From: an uncultured Kordiimonas sp.
Lineage (GTDB): Bacteria > Pseudomonadota > Alphaproteobacteria > Sphingomonadales > Kordiimonadaceae
Direction of reading: 5' to 3'
Assembly (NCBI GenBank): GCA_947503625.1
Contig: CANNEK010000003.1
Span: 1-64,000 of the forward strand
Length of the DNA stretch: 64,000 nucleotides
Each line of letters opens with the position of its first letter. Position 1 is the stretch's first letter. The position numbers and the translations under genes were made by a program. The notes under the pieces are model-generated. The model was not told the origin of the DNA, did not search any database, and worked only from the letters and a program-made list of their open reading frames with translations. Positions 46,030 to 56,354 of this stretch are shown here, in pieces.

Positions 46030-47160
46030 TTAAGGCATCAACAATTCAAACTCAGCTTCTGCAACAGACCGACCGTTGACAATGACTTCGATCATGTGCG
46101 CGCCCGGGTAATATCTACGGGTTGTGATCTTCTTGATGGCATGTATCCGGCTTGCAGAAAGCGCAGGTTTCTGATTAAGCGTTATATCCTTCCACTTGAA
46201 GACCTTGGGCGCGCGGCTGCCATTAGCTTTCACAAAATGAATAGCATAGTCGATCATAAGACTGTTGGCAGGTGAAAGCCCATCAAGTTTGAGGTCGAAA
46301 CCCAGAGTTTCGCCGAAAACGACTTTCTCGGTGTTCAAAGTAACCGAGGCCCGCACTGTCGGCTCCGGTGCATACCCAAACACGCCCAGTGCACCCGCAT
46401 CACCTTGTTTTATCAGCGTTCTACAAGCGTGTTTTACCAAACGCTTTCGATTTCGGGACGCCCCGGCCATCCAAGTTTTCGAGATATCAACGACCAATGC
46501 CGGGTGATGTTTTGCAATATCGTTCAGGTTGTTGGCGACTGAACGGCGAACATATTCTTCCGGATCATCCTTGAGAGCTTCCAGAATCGGCAGCAACGGT
46601 TGCGGGTCATCCACAAATGCCTTCAGACGCATGCCCCATGGCAACAATGGGCGACAACCTTCGCTCGCCAATCGGCGCACATGACGGTTTCCATCATTTG
46701 TCCAATCCATAAAAGCGGACAAAGCATCATCCTGGCTGACGGCAAGAAAAGGCCGTACCGCGAACTCCGCTGAAAAACGCTTTGTCATTTCTTTCAGAAC
46801 GCCCAGTGCAGTGGCAGGATCGGTATGTTGCCGCCCGCGCAGGGAAACAAACTCTGTGAGAGGCCACACAGCAAAGCCACACGCACCTTCTGGCCCGAAC
46901 GAGACCTCATCACGGTCTGTATCTTCACTGGGATGCAAACTGCCCAAAAGAATTTGGCAAGCAGCGTCAAAATCTTCGGGAAGCGTATGATCCAGCGCAT
47001 CCCTGACTTGAATAACCCGCTCCTTGAGTTCCAGCTTTGCAAGCGATGCTGTAGCCAGATCGATAAAGTCCTGCCGTTTGAATTCAGGCCAGACACGTAA
47101 AACTATATCTCCCAGCGTGTTAATGACGCTGGCGTTCATAAATTCCTTGAAAGGCTCCAT
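46030..47160 (-). CDS. AlkC-like DNA alkylation-repair protein
   Basis: A 376-residue protein with ALK/HEAT-type helical repeats over residues 1-255 (FMDWTNDGNRHVRRLASEGCRPLLPWGMRL, PEEYVRRSVANNLNDIAKHHP) and a beta-rich C-terminal domain of about 100 residues (RASVTLNTEKVVFGETLGFDLKL...MIEVIVNGRSVAEAEFEL) that looks like an immunoglobulin fold. This combination fits the AlkC branch of alkylpurine DNA glycosylases, which remove 3-methyladenine and related lesions. The AlkC assignment is by domain order and motifs; AlkD-like proteins are the alternative. Confidence 0.72.
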   Translation of the reverse strand: MEPFKEFMNASVINTLGDIVLRVWPEFKRQDFIDLATASLAKLELKERVIQVRDALDHTLPEDFDAACQILLGSLHPSEDTDRDEVSFGPEGACGFAVWPLTEFVSLRGRQHTDPATALGVLKEMTKRFSAEFAVRPFLAVSQDDALSAFMDWTNDGNRHVRRLASEGCRPLLPWGMRLKAFVDDPQPLLPILEALKDDPEEYVRRSVANNLNDIAKHHPALVVDISKTWMAGASRNRKRLVKHACRTLIKQGDAGALGVFGYAPEPTVRASVTLNTEKVVFGETLGFDLKLDGLSPANSLMIDYAIHFVKANGSRAPKVFKWKDITLNQKPALSASRIHAIKKITTRRYYPGAHMIEVIVNGRSVAEAEFELLMP

Positions 47161-47273
47161 ACATATACCTCTTTTATGTTCCCTATATGTTCCTATTCCA
47201 GAGGAGCCGTAAGGTCAACATGAGACATTAGCGCCGCTTGACTAGAGGTCCTTATAGATGTCACTGATTGGCC

Positions 47274-47504
47274 ATGATCGATCTTGATGATGCAAAACTG
47301 AAAAAGCACTCGGTGACCATTGCAGGTCATCGAACGTCGATTTCATTGGAAGCATGTTTTTGGCGGCATTTACGCGCCATTGCTAAAGAGCGTGCGGTTT
47401 CAGTCAATGAACTCGTGAGGCAACTGGATGAAGCACGGAATGGCTCATTGTCAGGTGCGATAAGAACCTTTGTTTTGCAAACTATCTGGAGCCGCCTTCC
47501 TTAG
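47274..47504 (+). CDS. Ribbon-helix-helix domain protein
   Basis: A 76-residue protein with the RHH_4 pattern KKHSVTIAGHRTSISLEACFWRHLRAIAKERAVSVNELVRQLD, typical of small alphaproteobacterial regulators. ATG 47274 is preferred to TTG 47268. Its 3' end overlaps the AsmA gene's 3' end by 23 bp on the opposite strand. The target is unknown. Confidence 0.82.
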   Translation: MIDLDDAKLKKHSVTIAGHRTSISLEACFWRHLRAIAKERAVSVNELVRQLDEARNGSLSGAIRTFVLQTIWSRLP

Positions 47505-50500
47505 GGCCTTCATTATCTTTCTCTTGTGCAACACGCTTTTGCTCGGCTTGTCGTGAACGCAGTCTGGAAAGCAACCCAGTCGCCAGTTGGCTCACGATTG
47601 CACCAGGGTTCGGAGCCGCCTCTTCTCCGCCATCAGCCTGTGCCTGCTCAAATTCACCAAACAGGCGCGTCCTCAGGCGCCGCTCGATTCCGGCAATAGC
47701 AAACTGCTCCAAAGCACGACTGGTCCAACGCACGTTGGGCGAAGACAGCGGACCTTCATAGACAACGGGAATATTGGGGGCATCCAGCGGCTGGGAAACC
47801 GCAAGGTTACCGGAAACATTAATGTAATCCCCAGGGAGATTAACTTGACCGTCCAGTTCCATCTGTCCCCAGTTGCCCGAGACAATTATCTCATCAACCA
47901 GGGCGACGCCGCTATCAAGACGGAAAGCGCCCCTAAAGTTGGCAAAATCTGTCTGACCTCCACGCAGATAGCTTCCAATTGCGCCCAGAAAGCCGGAGGC
48001 GTTATCACTGGAAGATATAGACCGAATTAAATCCGGAACAGCCATAAAATAGAGTGACCCGGCACCGCCGTTAAAGCTGCCTTCGCCAGCAAGTGTGTTA
48101 AGGATTGGCTGATCTGCGGCCATATTGGCGGCCAGATCAAGCGTCGTGGACACCGAACCGGAAAAACCACCGGACGCACCAATTTTACTGGCAAATGCTC
48201 CGATATCTATAGATTTGGCTGTTATTGCTGCACGCAAGGCGCCAGTCGTCTGCTCTATGGAAACATCCAGGGCCAAATCGTCGGCGTTTAAACTTGCTGT
48301 TTCACCAACAGTAAACGAATACTGATCATCAGACAGCGTCAATTGGGCTCGTGGTGCTGTAACCCTTTGCCCCATCCAGCTGACGTTTTCGAGGTGAATA
48401 TCAATTGCACCACGCCAATCAACTTTCTCACCTTCCCCTGTTTGTTTTTCAAAACTGAAGCGATCCACGTTCAGTTCCTGCACATATATTGCACCTCCGA
48501 TGCTACCGCCGGACATTGCCACATTGCCGGAGGCCGCTGCAGCGCCATTCCTCACATCAAAATCTGTGATCGCCCAGTTGCTGCCTTCAGAAGACACAGA
48601 GGCGCGAAAGCGACGTGGGGCCGAAACGTCAGGTGTATAACCGTAGTCTGCAGCGATTTCATCAAGGACAGCTTCCTTATCCGCGGCAAGAACGATTGAA
48701 ACATCAGCCTTTATCCCGTCAGCGCCAATGCTGCCGGATGAGGTCAACTGCGCCCCTGCAATGTCACCTGTCGCGTTAAAAGAATACTGATCTGCGGTCC
48801 CATCAAGGGTCAGGTTGAGAGCTGTTTCTATCGAATACTTTTTACCCGATGACCAAAGGTCTGAACGGCTCATCATTTGTCCAAGGTTACGGTGTGCGAT
48901 AGTCCCTTGCAATCTGCCTTGCCAGTCTTCTGCCTTTTCCAACGCCCCTGCAACTTCAACCGAACCAGCATCAGACATCAGCGCAGCTCGAACTTGCAAA
49001 GAACTGCTTGGGCCACTGGCAGCAACTGAACCAGACACAGGGCTATCCAGCGAAAAGTGGGCAATCTGCTTTGAGATTATCGGCGCAAAGCGTTCAACGA
49101 TAGGGAATGTCCAGTCCTGAAGACCGACCGTTGCAGTAATGTCAGAAGCGTTCCCGCTGACGCCGTCAACAGACAGACTTCCATCAATCTTGCCCCCATT
49201 ATGCTCAACAGACAATTCATTGAGTGAAATGCTATCATCACGTACCAGCCCCATGACTTTTACAGACTGAAAACGCTGATCAAGCCATTGAAGGGCATCA
49301 ACGCTGAAATCAAAATCAACAGCAGGCAGCGCTTTGTTTTCCCCTTCCTGCCCGAGCCGGGCATCAGGCCAGTACGCGTCAAGATTTAGGGTGTCGACCC
49401 TTGCCCGAACGGCCGTCGGTGCAAATGGCGTCGCTTGGCCCGAAACTTCGGCAACAATGCTCGACGTATCGATGCTTCCATTAACATCGCTCAACACCCA
49501 GATGCCGTCGGCAATTGACAGGTGAGCAACCAAGTCCGCCGTTCTCAGGCGTCCTGCGGGTACGGCATCGGAGACCGGTATCCCCATCCATTCGAATACG
49601 TCTTGTAAGCCGCCTGATTGGAATTGGATTTCCCCCCCGGCTTGACTGTCGCGACGAAATGCAAGTCGGGATGCGCCCGGCAAGAGCGCACCAAACTGCT
49701 GAAGGCCTAACTGCCCGTTGCCAATTGAGACCAACGCTTGTACCTGCTGTACCTGTTCCCCCCGATACTCGACACCTTCGACCGAAACATCAATGCTGCC
49801 CGCAACGGGAAGCGTCACTGCATCAGCTGTATCAGGAGCCTCCTCAACACTGCTTTCGCCCGATGCGGGAATTGCTGCAAGCCAATTATCAAGAGGAATA
49901 ATACCAAACGAGCTACTTCCGGTTATATGAACATCAGAAGCTTTTTGCGCCACCGTCAGGTCAAGAGTTCCTCTCGCTTCACCCAAACTCAGTTGTCGCG
50001 AGATAACGCGGCTCACACCTCTGGTATCCCGGTCAATCTGGGCATCAAACGAGTATGGCAGCGCAGGTAAGGAAAAGGTAGCGACATCTCCAAGAGCCGC
50101 ACTGGCGGAACGAAGAAGACTATCCAGGCTTGAGCCGCCAGCTTGAAAACGTCCAGTAACGGCGCCGTCCTCGCTCACGCGGCCCGAAAACCGGACTTCG
50201 TTTTGTGCTATGGAAACAATCATTCTGACTGATGTTGAGCCTTTGGTTCTCGTAGGCGCAAACCTGCCCGAAACCGATATCGGTTGACCGGTAACGATTG
50301 CCGAACCCTCCCAGTCCAGCGGACCGGTCGGCAGCTTACCTGCCAGAATCAAATCCAGCCCTTCAAGAGCAATCTCTGGTCTGTCGACAGGTCTGACCAA
50401 TATTGATCCGCTCTTGATCCGAAACCTGTCAAGCGACAGCAAAGTATTGTCACTTTGTTCACCGTTTGTTGGTTCTAAGGCTGGCCAGCCTTCAATGGAC

Positions 50501-50871
50501 CAGCCTGCAGGCGTCTCGACAAGGCTTGCCGTTAAACCTTCAAAAGCAAGGCTCTGGAGCTCCATGGAGCCGCGCAACAATGCTGCAAGGCCCAAATGCA
50601 TGTCTATTTTATCAGCGGTCGCAATGGTGTCGTTGAAGTCAGCCTGTCCGGGAGAAAGCCTTACGGCCTGCGCCGAAATAGCAGGTCGCGGCCAGAAACC
50701 CATGGTTAGATCACCGGCAAGTTCGACGCGCACACCGAGCCGGTCACTCGCAAGTTCTGCAAGGTCGCTGCGATACTTGTTCCAGTCGATCAGGTACACG
50801 ACAAGCGACGCTGAAACCAGGAGCAGCGTCAATATACCGAACAGGAGAAAAGAAAAGGTTTTCTTTTTCAC
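47482..50871 (-). CDS. AsmA-family envelope protein
   Basis: A 1129-residue protein of the AsmA/YhdP-like superfamily. One N-terminal membrane helix (FLLFGILTLLLVSASLVVYLI) anchors a long periplasmic chain of beta repeats. The AsmA start signature is WNKYRSDLAELASDRLGVRVELAGDLTMGFWPRPAISAQAVRLS, and AsmA_2 repeats (DIGAFASKIGASGGFSGSVSTTLDLAANM, GSFNGGAGSLYFMAVPDLIRSI) occur near the C-terminus, which ends in a charged tail (RSRQAEQKRVAQEKDNEGPKE). Such proteins are thought to bridge the periplasm and carry phospholipids to the outer membrane. A run of A's and GGCAATATCG precede ATG 50871. Confidence 0.87.
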   Translation of the reverse strand: MKKKTFSFLLFGILTLLLVSASLVVYLIDWNKYRSDLAELASDRLGVRVELAGDLTMGFWPRPAISAQAVRLSPGQADFNDTIATADKIDMHLGLAALLRGSMELQSLAFEGLTASLVETPAGWSIEGWPALEPTNGEQSDNTLLSLDRFRIKSGSILVRPVDRPEIALEGLDLILAGKLPTGPLDWEGSAIVTGQPISVSGRFAPTRTKGSTSVRMIVSIAQNEVRFSGRVSEDGAVTGRFQAGGSSLDSLLRSASAALGDVATFSLPALPYSFDAQIDRDTRGVSRVISRQLSLGEARGTLDLTVAQKASDVHITGSSSFGIIPLDNWLAAIPASGESSVEEAPDTADAVTLPVAGSIDVSVEGVEYRGEQVQQVQALVSIGNGQLGLQQFGALLPGASRLAFRRDSQAGGEIQFQSGGLQDVFEWMGIPVSDAVPAGRLRTADLVAHLSIADGIWVLSDVNGSIDTSSIVAEVSGQATPFAPTAVRARVDTLNLDAYWPDARLGQEGENKALPAVDFDFSVDALQWLDQRFQSVKVMGLVRDDSISLNELSVEHNGGKIDGSLSVDGVSGNASDITATVGLQDWTFPIVERFAPIISKQIAHFSLDSPVSGSVAASGPSSSLQVRAALMSDAGSVEVAGALEKAEDWQGRLQGTIAHRNLGQMMSRSDLWSSGKKYSIETALNLTLDGTADQYSFNATGDIAGAQLTSSGSIGADGIKADVSIVLAADKEAVLDEIAADYGYTPDVSAPRRFRASVSSEGSNWAITDFDVRNGAAAASGNVAMSGGSIGGAIYVQELNVDRFSFEKQTGEGEKVDWRGAIDIHLENVSWMGQRVTAPRAQLTLSDDQYSFTVGETASLNADDLALDVSIEQTTGALRAAITAKSIDIGAFASKIGASGGFSGSVSTTLDLAANMAADQPILNTLAGEGSFNGGAGSLYFMAVPDLIRSISSSDNASGFLGAIGSYLRGGQTDFANFRGAFRLDSGVALVDEIIVSGNWGQMELDGQVNLPGDYINVSGNLAVSQPLDAPNIPVVYEGPLSSPNVRWTSRALEQFAIAGIERRLRTRLFGEFEQAQADGGEEAAPNPGAIVSQLATGLLSRLRSRQAEQKRVAQEKDNEGPKEGGSR

Positions 50872-51054
50872 GATATTGCCTTCAGATTCGAGTAGCCAGC
50901 GATGAAACCTGTTTTCTCTATTAACACGGTGATTTTGGCAAATATACGACCGATTTTCCCTTAACCTTTAGTTGTTTGATGGCTAAGGTGCGAGCAAACC
51001 TTTGAAGAGACAGCAAAATTGCTGGGCACCAAATCCTGATTGGCACTTAGTTAC

Positions 51055-52854
51055 ATGTCCAACAAAAATCACAACCCACTAAACCAACTATTAGGGCGGG
51101 TCCGCGCGAGAATGTTTCAAGCGGGTGGATATGAGTTTGGCGCAATCACAATCTTAGCTGTTCTGGTTGGCGTGGTCGCTGGCTACGCATCTATCGGGTT
51201 TTATCTTGCAATCAGCGCCCTGCTGACATTTACCTTTGGCGTGGATGAAGCGACGCTTGCTACAGGCGCGAGCAGCCTTGACTGGTGGCATATTCTTTTT
51301 GTTCCCGTGATTGGTGGTCTGGTGGTTGGGCAGCTACTCAGGCTTCACAAAAACCAGCAAACCAGTGGTGTCTCCAATGTGATTGAAGCTGCCGCACTTC
51401 GAGACAGCCGTATCGATGTGAGAGATGGAGCCGTGAGCGCTGCAGCGACCATTGTCTCTCTTGGCTCGGGTGCGTCCATGGGGCGCGAAGGGCCTGCAGT
51501 GCATTTGGGGGCAGCGCTGGCCTCCTTGGTGACACAGTCCCTGAAACTGAATCCCGCTGCGGCGCGCACCCTGCTAGGCTGCGGGGTTGCAGCGGCAGTA
51601 GCGGCTTCTTTCAATGCGCCTATTGCTGGCGTTTTCTTTGCCCTTGAAGTGATTATTGGTCATTATGCGCTGCAAACTTTCGCGCCTATTGTCATCGCGG
51701 CGATTGCCGGCACAGTAGTCAGCCGCATTCATCTGGGCAATTTCCCGGCCTTTGAAACTACCGACTATTTCATTGCCAGCTTTTGGGAATTTCCCGCATT
51801 CTTCCTGCTTGGTATTGCGTCGGCTTTCGCCGCCGTGGTTTTCATGGCGGGACTCAGGTGGGCAGACAAATCACGTTTCCGGTGGGAAAAAATACCATTT
51901 TCCCTACAACCAGCTGTTGCAGGGTTATTAGTAGGGCTGCTTGCACTGCTTTATCCTGAAGTGCTCAGCATTGGCTATGAGGCGACGAGCCGCGCGCTTA
52001 ATGGTGGCTATGAACTCATCCTTCTCATTTCACTGGTAGTTGCGAAAATCGCTGCAACAATTATTTCTTACGCTGGCCGGTTCGGCGGCGGCGTTTTCAG
52101 CCCTTCTTTGTTCATTGGCGCGATGGTGGGCGGCGCTTTTGGTATCATAGCCGGATCCGTGTTTCCCGAACTTGCCTCAACCCCCGGTTTGTACGCGGTT
52201 GTCGGCATGGGCGCGGTCGCTTCTGCGGTTCTTGGTGCGCCCATATCAACGATCCTGATCGTTTTCGAGATTACCGGTGACTATAATGTGACAATTGCTG
52301 TAATGATCGCATCGGCGATTGCCAGCGTGGTAACCAGCCTTTTCTATCAACGCTCATTTTTCCTTATGCAGCTCGCAAACCGGGGCATTCAACTGGAAGG
52401 CGGACGAGCAACCTACCTGCTAAAATCAGCAACTGTCGGCGAACACATGACCCGTGATTTCTTCACCATTCGGGATACGGACACAATAGAAAAAGCCAGG
52501 GAATTATTGATTGTTCAGGGCGGCGGGGTTCTCGTTGTCACCACAGAGGTAGGCAAGATTTTTGGCGTTCTCTCGCTAAACCAGATGCCGCCTGACGTTT
52601 TTGAAGCCGGCGAAAGCCGCGAACACGCTGTCGGGCAATATACTCGTCAGGTAGCACAATTGATCAAGACATCGGAGCCGCTTGAGGTCGCACTGAAAAG
52701 CCTGGAGCTCTCCGGGGAAGAAGCTTTACCGGTTGTATCACCGTCACAAGACGATGTTGTCGTTGGCCTTATACGACACCGGGATGTAATGCGCGAGTAC
52801 ACGCGTGCCCTCCTTGAAACATATGGTCAGAATGAACCGGTAAACCGGACCTGA
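51055..52854 (+). CDS. ClC-type chloride channel/antiporter with CBS pair
   Basis: A 599-residue membrane protein of the ClC family. The anion-pathway motifs are GREGPAVHLGA (gating Glu) and GGGVFSPSLFIGAM; the first motif, usually GSGIP, is SGVSNVIE here. About 12 helices cover residues 20-430. A C-terminal CBS pair (VGEHMTRDFFTIRDTDTIEKARELLI, then SEPLEVALKSLELSGEEALPVV) follows. ATG 51055 is preferred over TTG 51040. Channel versus H+/Cl- antiporter cannot be settled. Confidence 0.9.
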   Translation: MSNKNHNPLNQLLGRVRARMFQAGGYEFGAITILAVLVGVVAGYASIGFYLAISALLTFTFGVDEATLATGASSLDWWHILFVPVIGGLVVGQLLRLHKNQQTSGVSNVIEAAALRDSRIDVRDGAVSAAATIVSLGSGASMGREGPAVHLGAALASLVTQSLKLNPAAARTLLGCGVAAAVAASFNAPIAGVFFALEVIIGHYALQTFAPIVIAAIAGTVVSRIHLGNFPAFETTDYFIASFWEFPAFFLLGIASAFAAVVFMAGLRWADKSRFRWEKIPFSLQPAVAGLLVGLLALLYPEVLSIGYEATSRALNGGYELILLISLVVAKIAATIISYAGRFGGGVFSPSLFIGAMVGGAFGIIAGSVFPELASTPGLYAVVGMGAVASAVLGAPISTILIVFEITGDYNVTIAVMIASAIASVVTSLFYQRSFFLMQLANRGIQLEGGRATYLLKSATVGEHMTRDFFTIRDTDTIEKARELLIVQGGGVLVVTTEVGKIFGVLSLNQMPPDVFEAGESREHAVGQYTRQVAQLIKTSEPLEVALKSLELSGEEALPVVSPSQDDVVVGLIRHRDVMREYTRALLETYGQNEPVNRT

Positions 52855-52929
52855 CCATTCGGTTGTCTGTGATCCAAAATTGTTAATACTTCTGTTTGTC
52901 ATCAAAGGTATCGGTGCTATGAAACTCCT

Positions 52930-55311
52930 ATGACCACAGACCCTTTTGACCTTGATGATTTTGATGCCCCGCCTGCCCCGGGCGCGAATCCTGCAGCGGC
53001 GGCTTCGGAGCTGGAACCCCCATACTTGTCGGGCTTGAACGCACCACAAAAGGAAGCGGTTCTGGCAACTGATGGACCTGTTCTGGTGCTGGCCGGCGCT
53101 GGTACTGGCAAAACACGAGTGCTCACCACGCGGCTTGGACATCTGATGGCAACAGGTCGGGCTGCGCCCTGGAACATTCTGGCAGTTACTTTTACAAATA
53201 AGGCCGCCAGCGAGATGCAACATCGCGTCGCGCAGGTGATCGGACGACCGGTTGAAGGCATGTGGATTGGCACGTTTCATTCGATCTGTGTTCGAATTTT
53301 GCGCAAGCATGCCGAGCTTGCCGGCCTCAAGTCTAATTTTTCCATTCTCGATACCGACGATCAAATTCGTTTGCTGAAGCAGCTCGTTCAGGCAGAAAAC
53401 ATCGATGACAAGCGATGGCCGGCCCGGGCTCTGGCAGGGTTGATCGACCGCTGGAAAAACCGCGCGCTAACTCCTGAAAAAGTACCGAGCGGTGAAAGTT
53501 ATGCCTATGCCAATGGCATGGGCGGTGAATTGTATCGTGCCTATCAAGACCGTCTGCAGGTTTTGAATGCATGCGATTTTGGCGACTTGCTCATGCATGT
53601 CATTACACTGTTTCAAACCCATCCTGATGTGCTGGCAGAATACCACCGCCAATTCAGATATATTCTTGTTGACGAGTATCAGGACACCAACGTTGCCCAG
53701 TATTTATGGCTGCGTCTTTTGGCACAAGCCCAACGCAACATTTGCTGTGTTGGAGACGATGACCAGAGTATTTATGGCTGGCGTGGAGCCGAAGTTGGCA
53801 ATATTCTGCGGTTTTCTGACGACTTTCCCGGTGCCAAAACCGTTCGCCTGGAACAAAATTACCGATCCACCGGCCATATTCTCTCGGCCGCGTCCGCACT
53901 GATCGCCGCCAATGAGGGACGCTTGGGAAAAGAACTATGGACGGATAGCGGCGACGGAGAGAAAGTCACCGTTAAAGGAGTTTGGGATGCACCGGAGGAA
54001 GCGCGTACAATTGGCGAGGAAATTGAGAACCTCCAGCGACAGGAATGTGCGCTAAGCGAAATAGCTGTTCTGGTTCGAGCAGGCTTCCAGACGCGCGAAT
54101 TTGAAGAGCGCATGATCACACTGGGCCTGCCTTACCGGGTTGTGGGTGGCCCCAGGTTTTACGAACGCGCTGAAATCCGCGACGCCATGGCCTACTTGCG
54201 GGTTATTGCGCAGCCTGACGATGATTTGGCTTTTGAACGTATCGTTAACGTCCCAAAACGTGGCCTTGGAACCACGACGATCAATAAGATACATCATCTG
54301 GCTCGAAGCCACGGCATTCCCATGACCAGGGCGGCACGCCAGATACTTGAGCTTGACGAGCTCCGAGCAACGGCCCGAAAATCACTTGACCAATTGATGA
54401 ATGATTTTGATCGCTGGCGCTTAATGCTGTCCAGTCATGGCCAAAGCGAATTGGCAGAGACCGTGCTCGACGAGTCTGGCTATACTGAAATGTGGCAAAA
54501 TGACAAATCTGCTGACGCACCTGGTCGGCTGGACAACCTCAAGGAACTTGTTTCTGCGATGGGAGAGTTCGAGAACCTCACCGGCTTTCTGGAGCATATT
54601 TCGCTGGTGATGGAAAACGATAATAACGACACACGGGAAAAAGTTTCCCTCATGACGCTTCATGCTGGCAAAGGCCTTGAATTCGATCACGTGTTCCTGC
54701 CCGGCTGGGAAGAAGGTGTCTTCCCAAACCAACGCGCACTGGACGAATCCGGCGCCAAGGGATTGGAGGAAGAGCGCCGCCTGGCCTATGTGGGCATCAC
54801 ACGCGCAAAACGACATGCCTACATCTATTTTGCGGGCAACCGACAGGTTTTTGGACAGTGGCAATCCAGCCTTCCGAGCCGGTTCATTGAAGAATTGCCG
54901 CAGGAACACATAGAGATGGAAGCGGCACAAGGCCTGTATGGCGGCCGGTCAAACCGAGATGGCTGGGGGTCTGACGAATGGTCAGATGAAGGCTACCATA
55001 CCTCTAGTGGAGATAAATACGGCCCGGGTTGGACACGAGCACAAAATCGAGGACGCGCCAGCGGTTTTTCCAGCGGCGGCGCCAGTTACGGTGACCGGGT
55101 CGCTAAACGAAAACGCACCGTCACCATCGACATGCCGAGCGTAACACCCAGCCATTCAGAAACAGTGAGTGATATTGCGGTCGGTGAACGCATTTTCCAC
55201 GAGAAGTTCGGTTATGGAATGGTCGAAGATGTCGAAGGAAACAAGTTGCTGGTTGCATTCGACAAGGCTGGCACCAAACGTGTAGTTGATCGCTTTGTAC
55301 GCCCTGCATAA
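52930..55311 (+). CDS. UvrD/PcrA-family DNA helicase
   Basis: A 793-residue superfamily 1 3'-5' helicase. Motifs in order: GLNAPQKEAVLATDGPVLVLAGAGTGKTRVL (Q and I), VTFTNKAASEM (Ia), LVDEYQDTN (II), GDDDQSIYGWRGAE (III), LEQNYRST (IV), LMTLHAGKGLEFDHVFLPG (V), and YVGITRAK (VI). The C-terminus has the PcrA-type segment FHEKFGYGMVEDVEGNKLLVAF. It acts in nucleotide excision and mismatch repair and in clearing proteins from DNA. It lies 44 bp upstream of prmA, probably cotranscribed. Confidence 0.95.
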   Translation: MTTDPFDLDDFDAPPAPGANPAAAASELEPPYLSGLNAPQKEAVLATDGPVLVLAGAGTGKTRVLTTRLGHLMATGRAAPWNILAVTFTNKAASEMQHRVAQVIGRPVEGMWIGTFHSICVRILRKHAELAGLKSNFSILDTDDQIRLLKQLVQAENIDDKRWPARALAGLIDRWKNRALTPEKVPSGESYAYANGMGGELYRAYQDRLQVLNACDFGDLLMHVITLFQTHPDVLAEYHRQFRYILVDEYQDTNVAQYLWLRLLAQAQRNICCVGDDDQSIYGWRGAEVGNILRFSDDFPGAKTVRLEQNYRSTGHILSAASALIAANEGRLGKELWTDSGDGEKVTVKGVWDAPEEARTIGEEIENLQRQECALSEIAVLVRAGFQTREFEERMITLGLPYRVVGGPRFYERAEIRDAMAYLRVIAQPDDDLAFERIVNVPKRGLGTTTINKIHHLARSHGIPMTRAARQILELDELRATARKSLDQLMNDFDRWRLMLSSHGQSELAETVLDESGYTEMWQNDKSADAPGRLDNLKELVSAMGEFENLTGFLEHISLVMENDNNDTREKVSLMTLHAGKGLEFDHVFLPGWEEGVFPNQRALDESGAKGLEEERRLAYVGITRAKRHAYIYFAGNRQVFGQWQSSLPSRFIEELPQEHIEMEAAQGLYGGRSNRDGWGSDEWSDEGYHTSSGDKYGPGWTRAQNRGRASGFSSGGASYGDRVAKRKRTVTIDMPSVTPSHSETVSDIAVGERIFHEKFGYGMVEDVEGNKLLVAFDKAGTKRVVDRFVRPA

Positions 55312-55355
55312 TGCCCGGCCTGTATTGGCGCTGGATGAACCCGAGGAAATAGGCG

Positions 55356-56267
55356 ATGTCTGACAGTGGCTGGTGTTTAACGGGTGAGCTGCAGATGGAG
55401 CAGGCAGCAAAGCTTGAAGCTGAACTGGAAACACTCTGCGATGAGCTTGGCATGTTCCCACCTACCCTATCTCGTTTTGAGCAGGCCGGGTCACCCCTGT
55501 GGCAGGTCGACATCTATTTTTCCGAAGAACCTGAACCAGCTTTCCTTAAAGAACTTCTTGACCGCGCCAACACTGTGGACTGGGTCTATAAAAAAAGCCG
55601 CCTGGAAAACCGGGATTGGGTCAGCGAAAGCCAAAAACTTCTGGCGCCCGTCCGAGCAGGCCGTTTTCTGGTATTCGGGAGCCACGATGTCGATAAAAGC
55701 GACCCGGAACTAACCAATATACAGATTGATGCCGGGCAGGCCTTTGGCACTGGCAAACATGAAACAACGGCCGCGTGCCTGAAAATTCTGGACGCGATAG
55801 CCGACACCATCTCGCCTGCATCTTTTCTTGATTTAGGGACCGGATCAGGCGTTCTTGCCCTGGCAGCGGCCAAAATCTGGCCCGACATACCCGGGACGGC
55901 TACTGATATCGATCCAATAGCAACCAAAGTCGCAACAGAAAATGCTCACCTCAATATAGTGTCTACCCGAAAATCTTCGCCACAAGCGTCGGGTGTGCTT
56001 TTTATAACGGCAGACGGCCTTGATGACCCTCATCTGGCAAGGGAAAAACCATACGACCTGATATTTGCCAATATTCTTGCAGGTCCATTGATAACAATGG
56101 CACCCGATATTGTGGCAGGGCTTTCAAAAACAGGGGCACTTATCTTGTCAGGGCTGCTGATCGAACAAAAAATGGAAGTTCTATCCGCCTACGCATTGCA
56201 GGGGCTTTCGCTCGTTGATAGCGAAGAAAGCGGAGACTGGGCCGCCTTGCTGTTGCGCCGCCAATAG
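55356..56267 (+). CDS. prmA: Ribosomal protein L11 methyltransferase
   Basis: A 303-residue SAM-dependent methyltransferase that trimethylates ribosomal protein L11. DAGQAFGTGKHETTAACL and FLDLGTGSGVLALAAAKIWP form the SAM pocket; DLIFANILAGPL is the catalytic NPPF-like loop in PrmA form. AGGAAATAGGCG precedes ATG 55356. An intrinsic terminator follows. Confidence 0.93.
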   Translation: MSDSGWCLTGELQMEQAAKLEAELETLCDELGMFPPTLSRFEQAGSPLWQVDIYFSEEPEPAFLKELLDRANTVDWVYKKSRLENRDWVSESQKLLAPVRAGRFLVFGSHDVDKSDPELTNIQIDAGQAFGTGKHETTAACLKILDAIADTISPASFLDLGTGSGVLALAAAKIWPDIPGTATDIDPIATKVATENAHLNIVSTRKSSPQASGVLFITADGLDDPHLAREKPYDLIFANILAGPLITMAPDIVAGLSKTGALILSGLLIEQKMEVLSAYALQGLSLVDSEESGDWAALLLRRQ

Positions 56268-56284
56268 ACGAAAAAGTACCGCAC

Positions 56285-56314
56285 AAAAAAAGCCTGCAGA
56301 CAAACTCCGCAGGC
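56285..56314. terminator. Terminator between prmA and the small gene
   Basis: GCCTGC...GCAGGC (56292-56314) lies in the 87-bp gap between converging genes. On the minus strand it is followed by seven T's, a strong terminator for the 83-residue gene; on the plus strand CCCCTGTTTT makes a weaker one for prmA. Confidence 0.8.
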
Positions 56315-56354
56315 CCCTGTTTTGCAATACGCCTATTGTCAGGCGCATCAGATT

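Noticed and set aside
52744-53364. 206-aa minus-strand ORF
   Set aside because: Antisense to the ClC end and the helicase start; no motif or ribosome-binding site.
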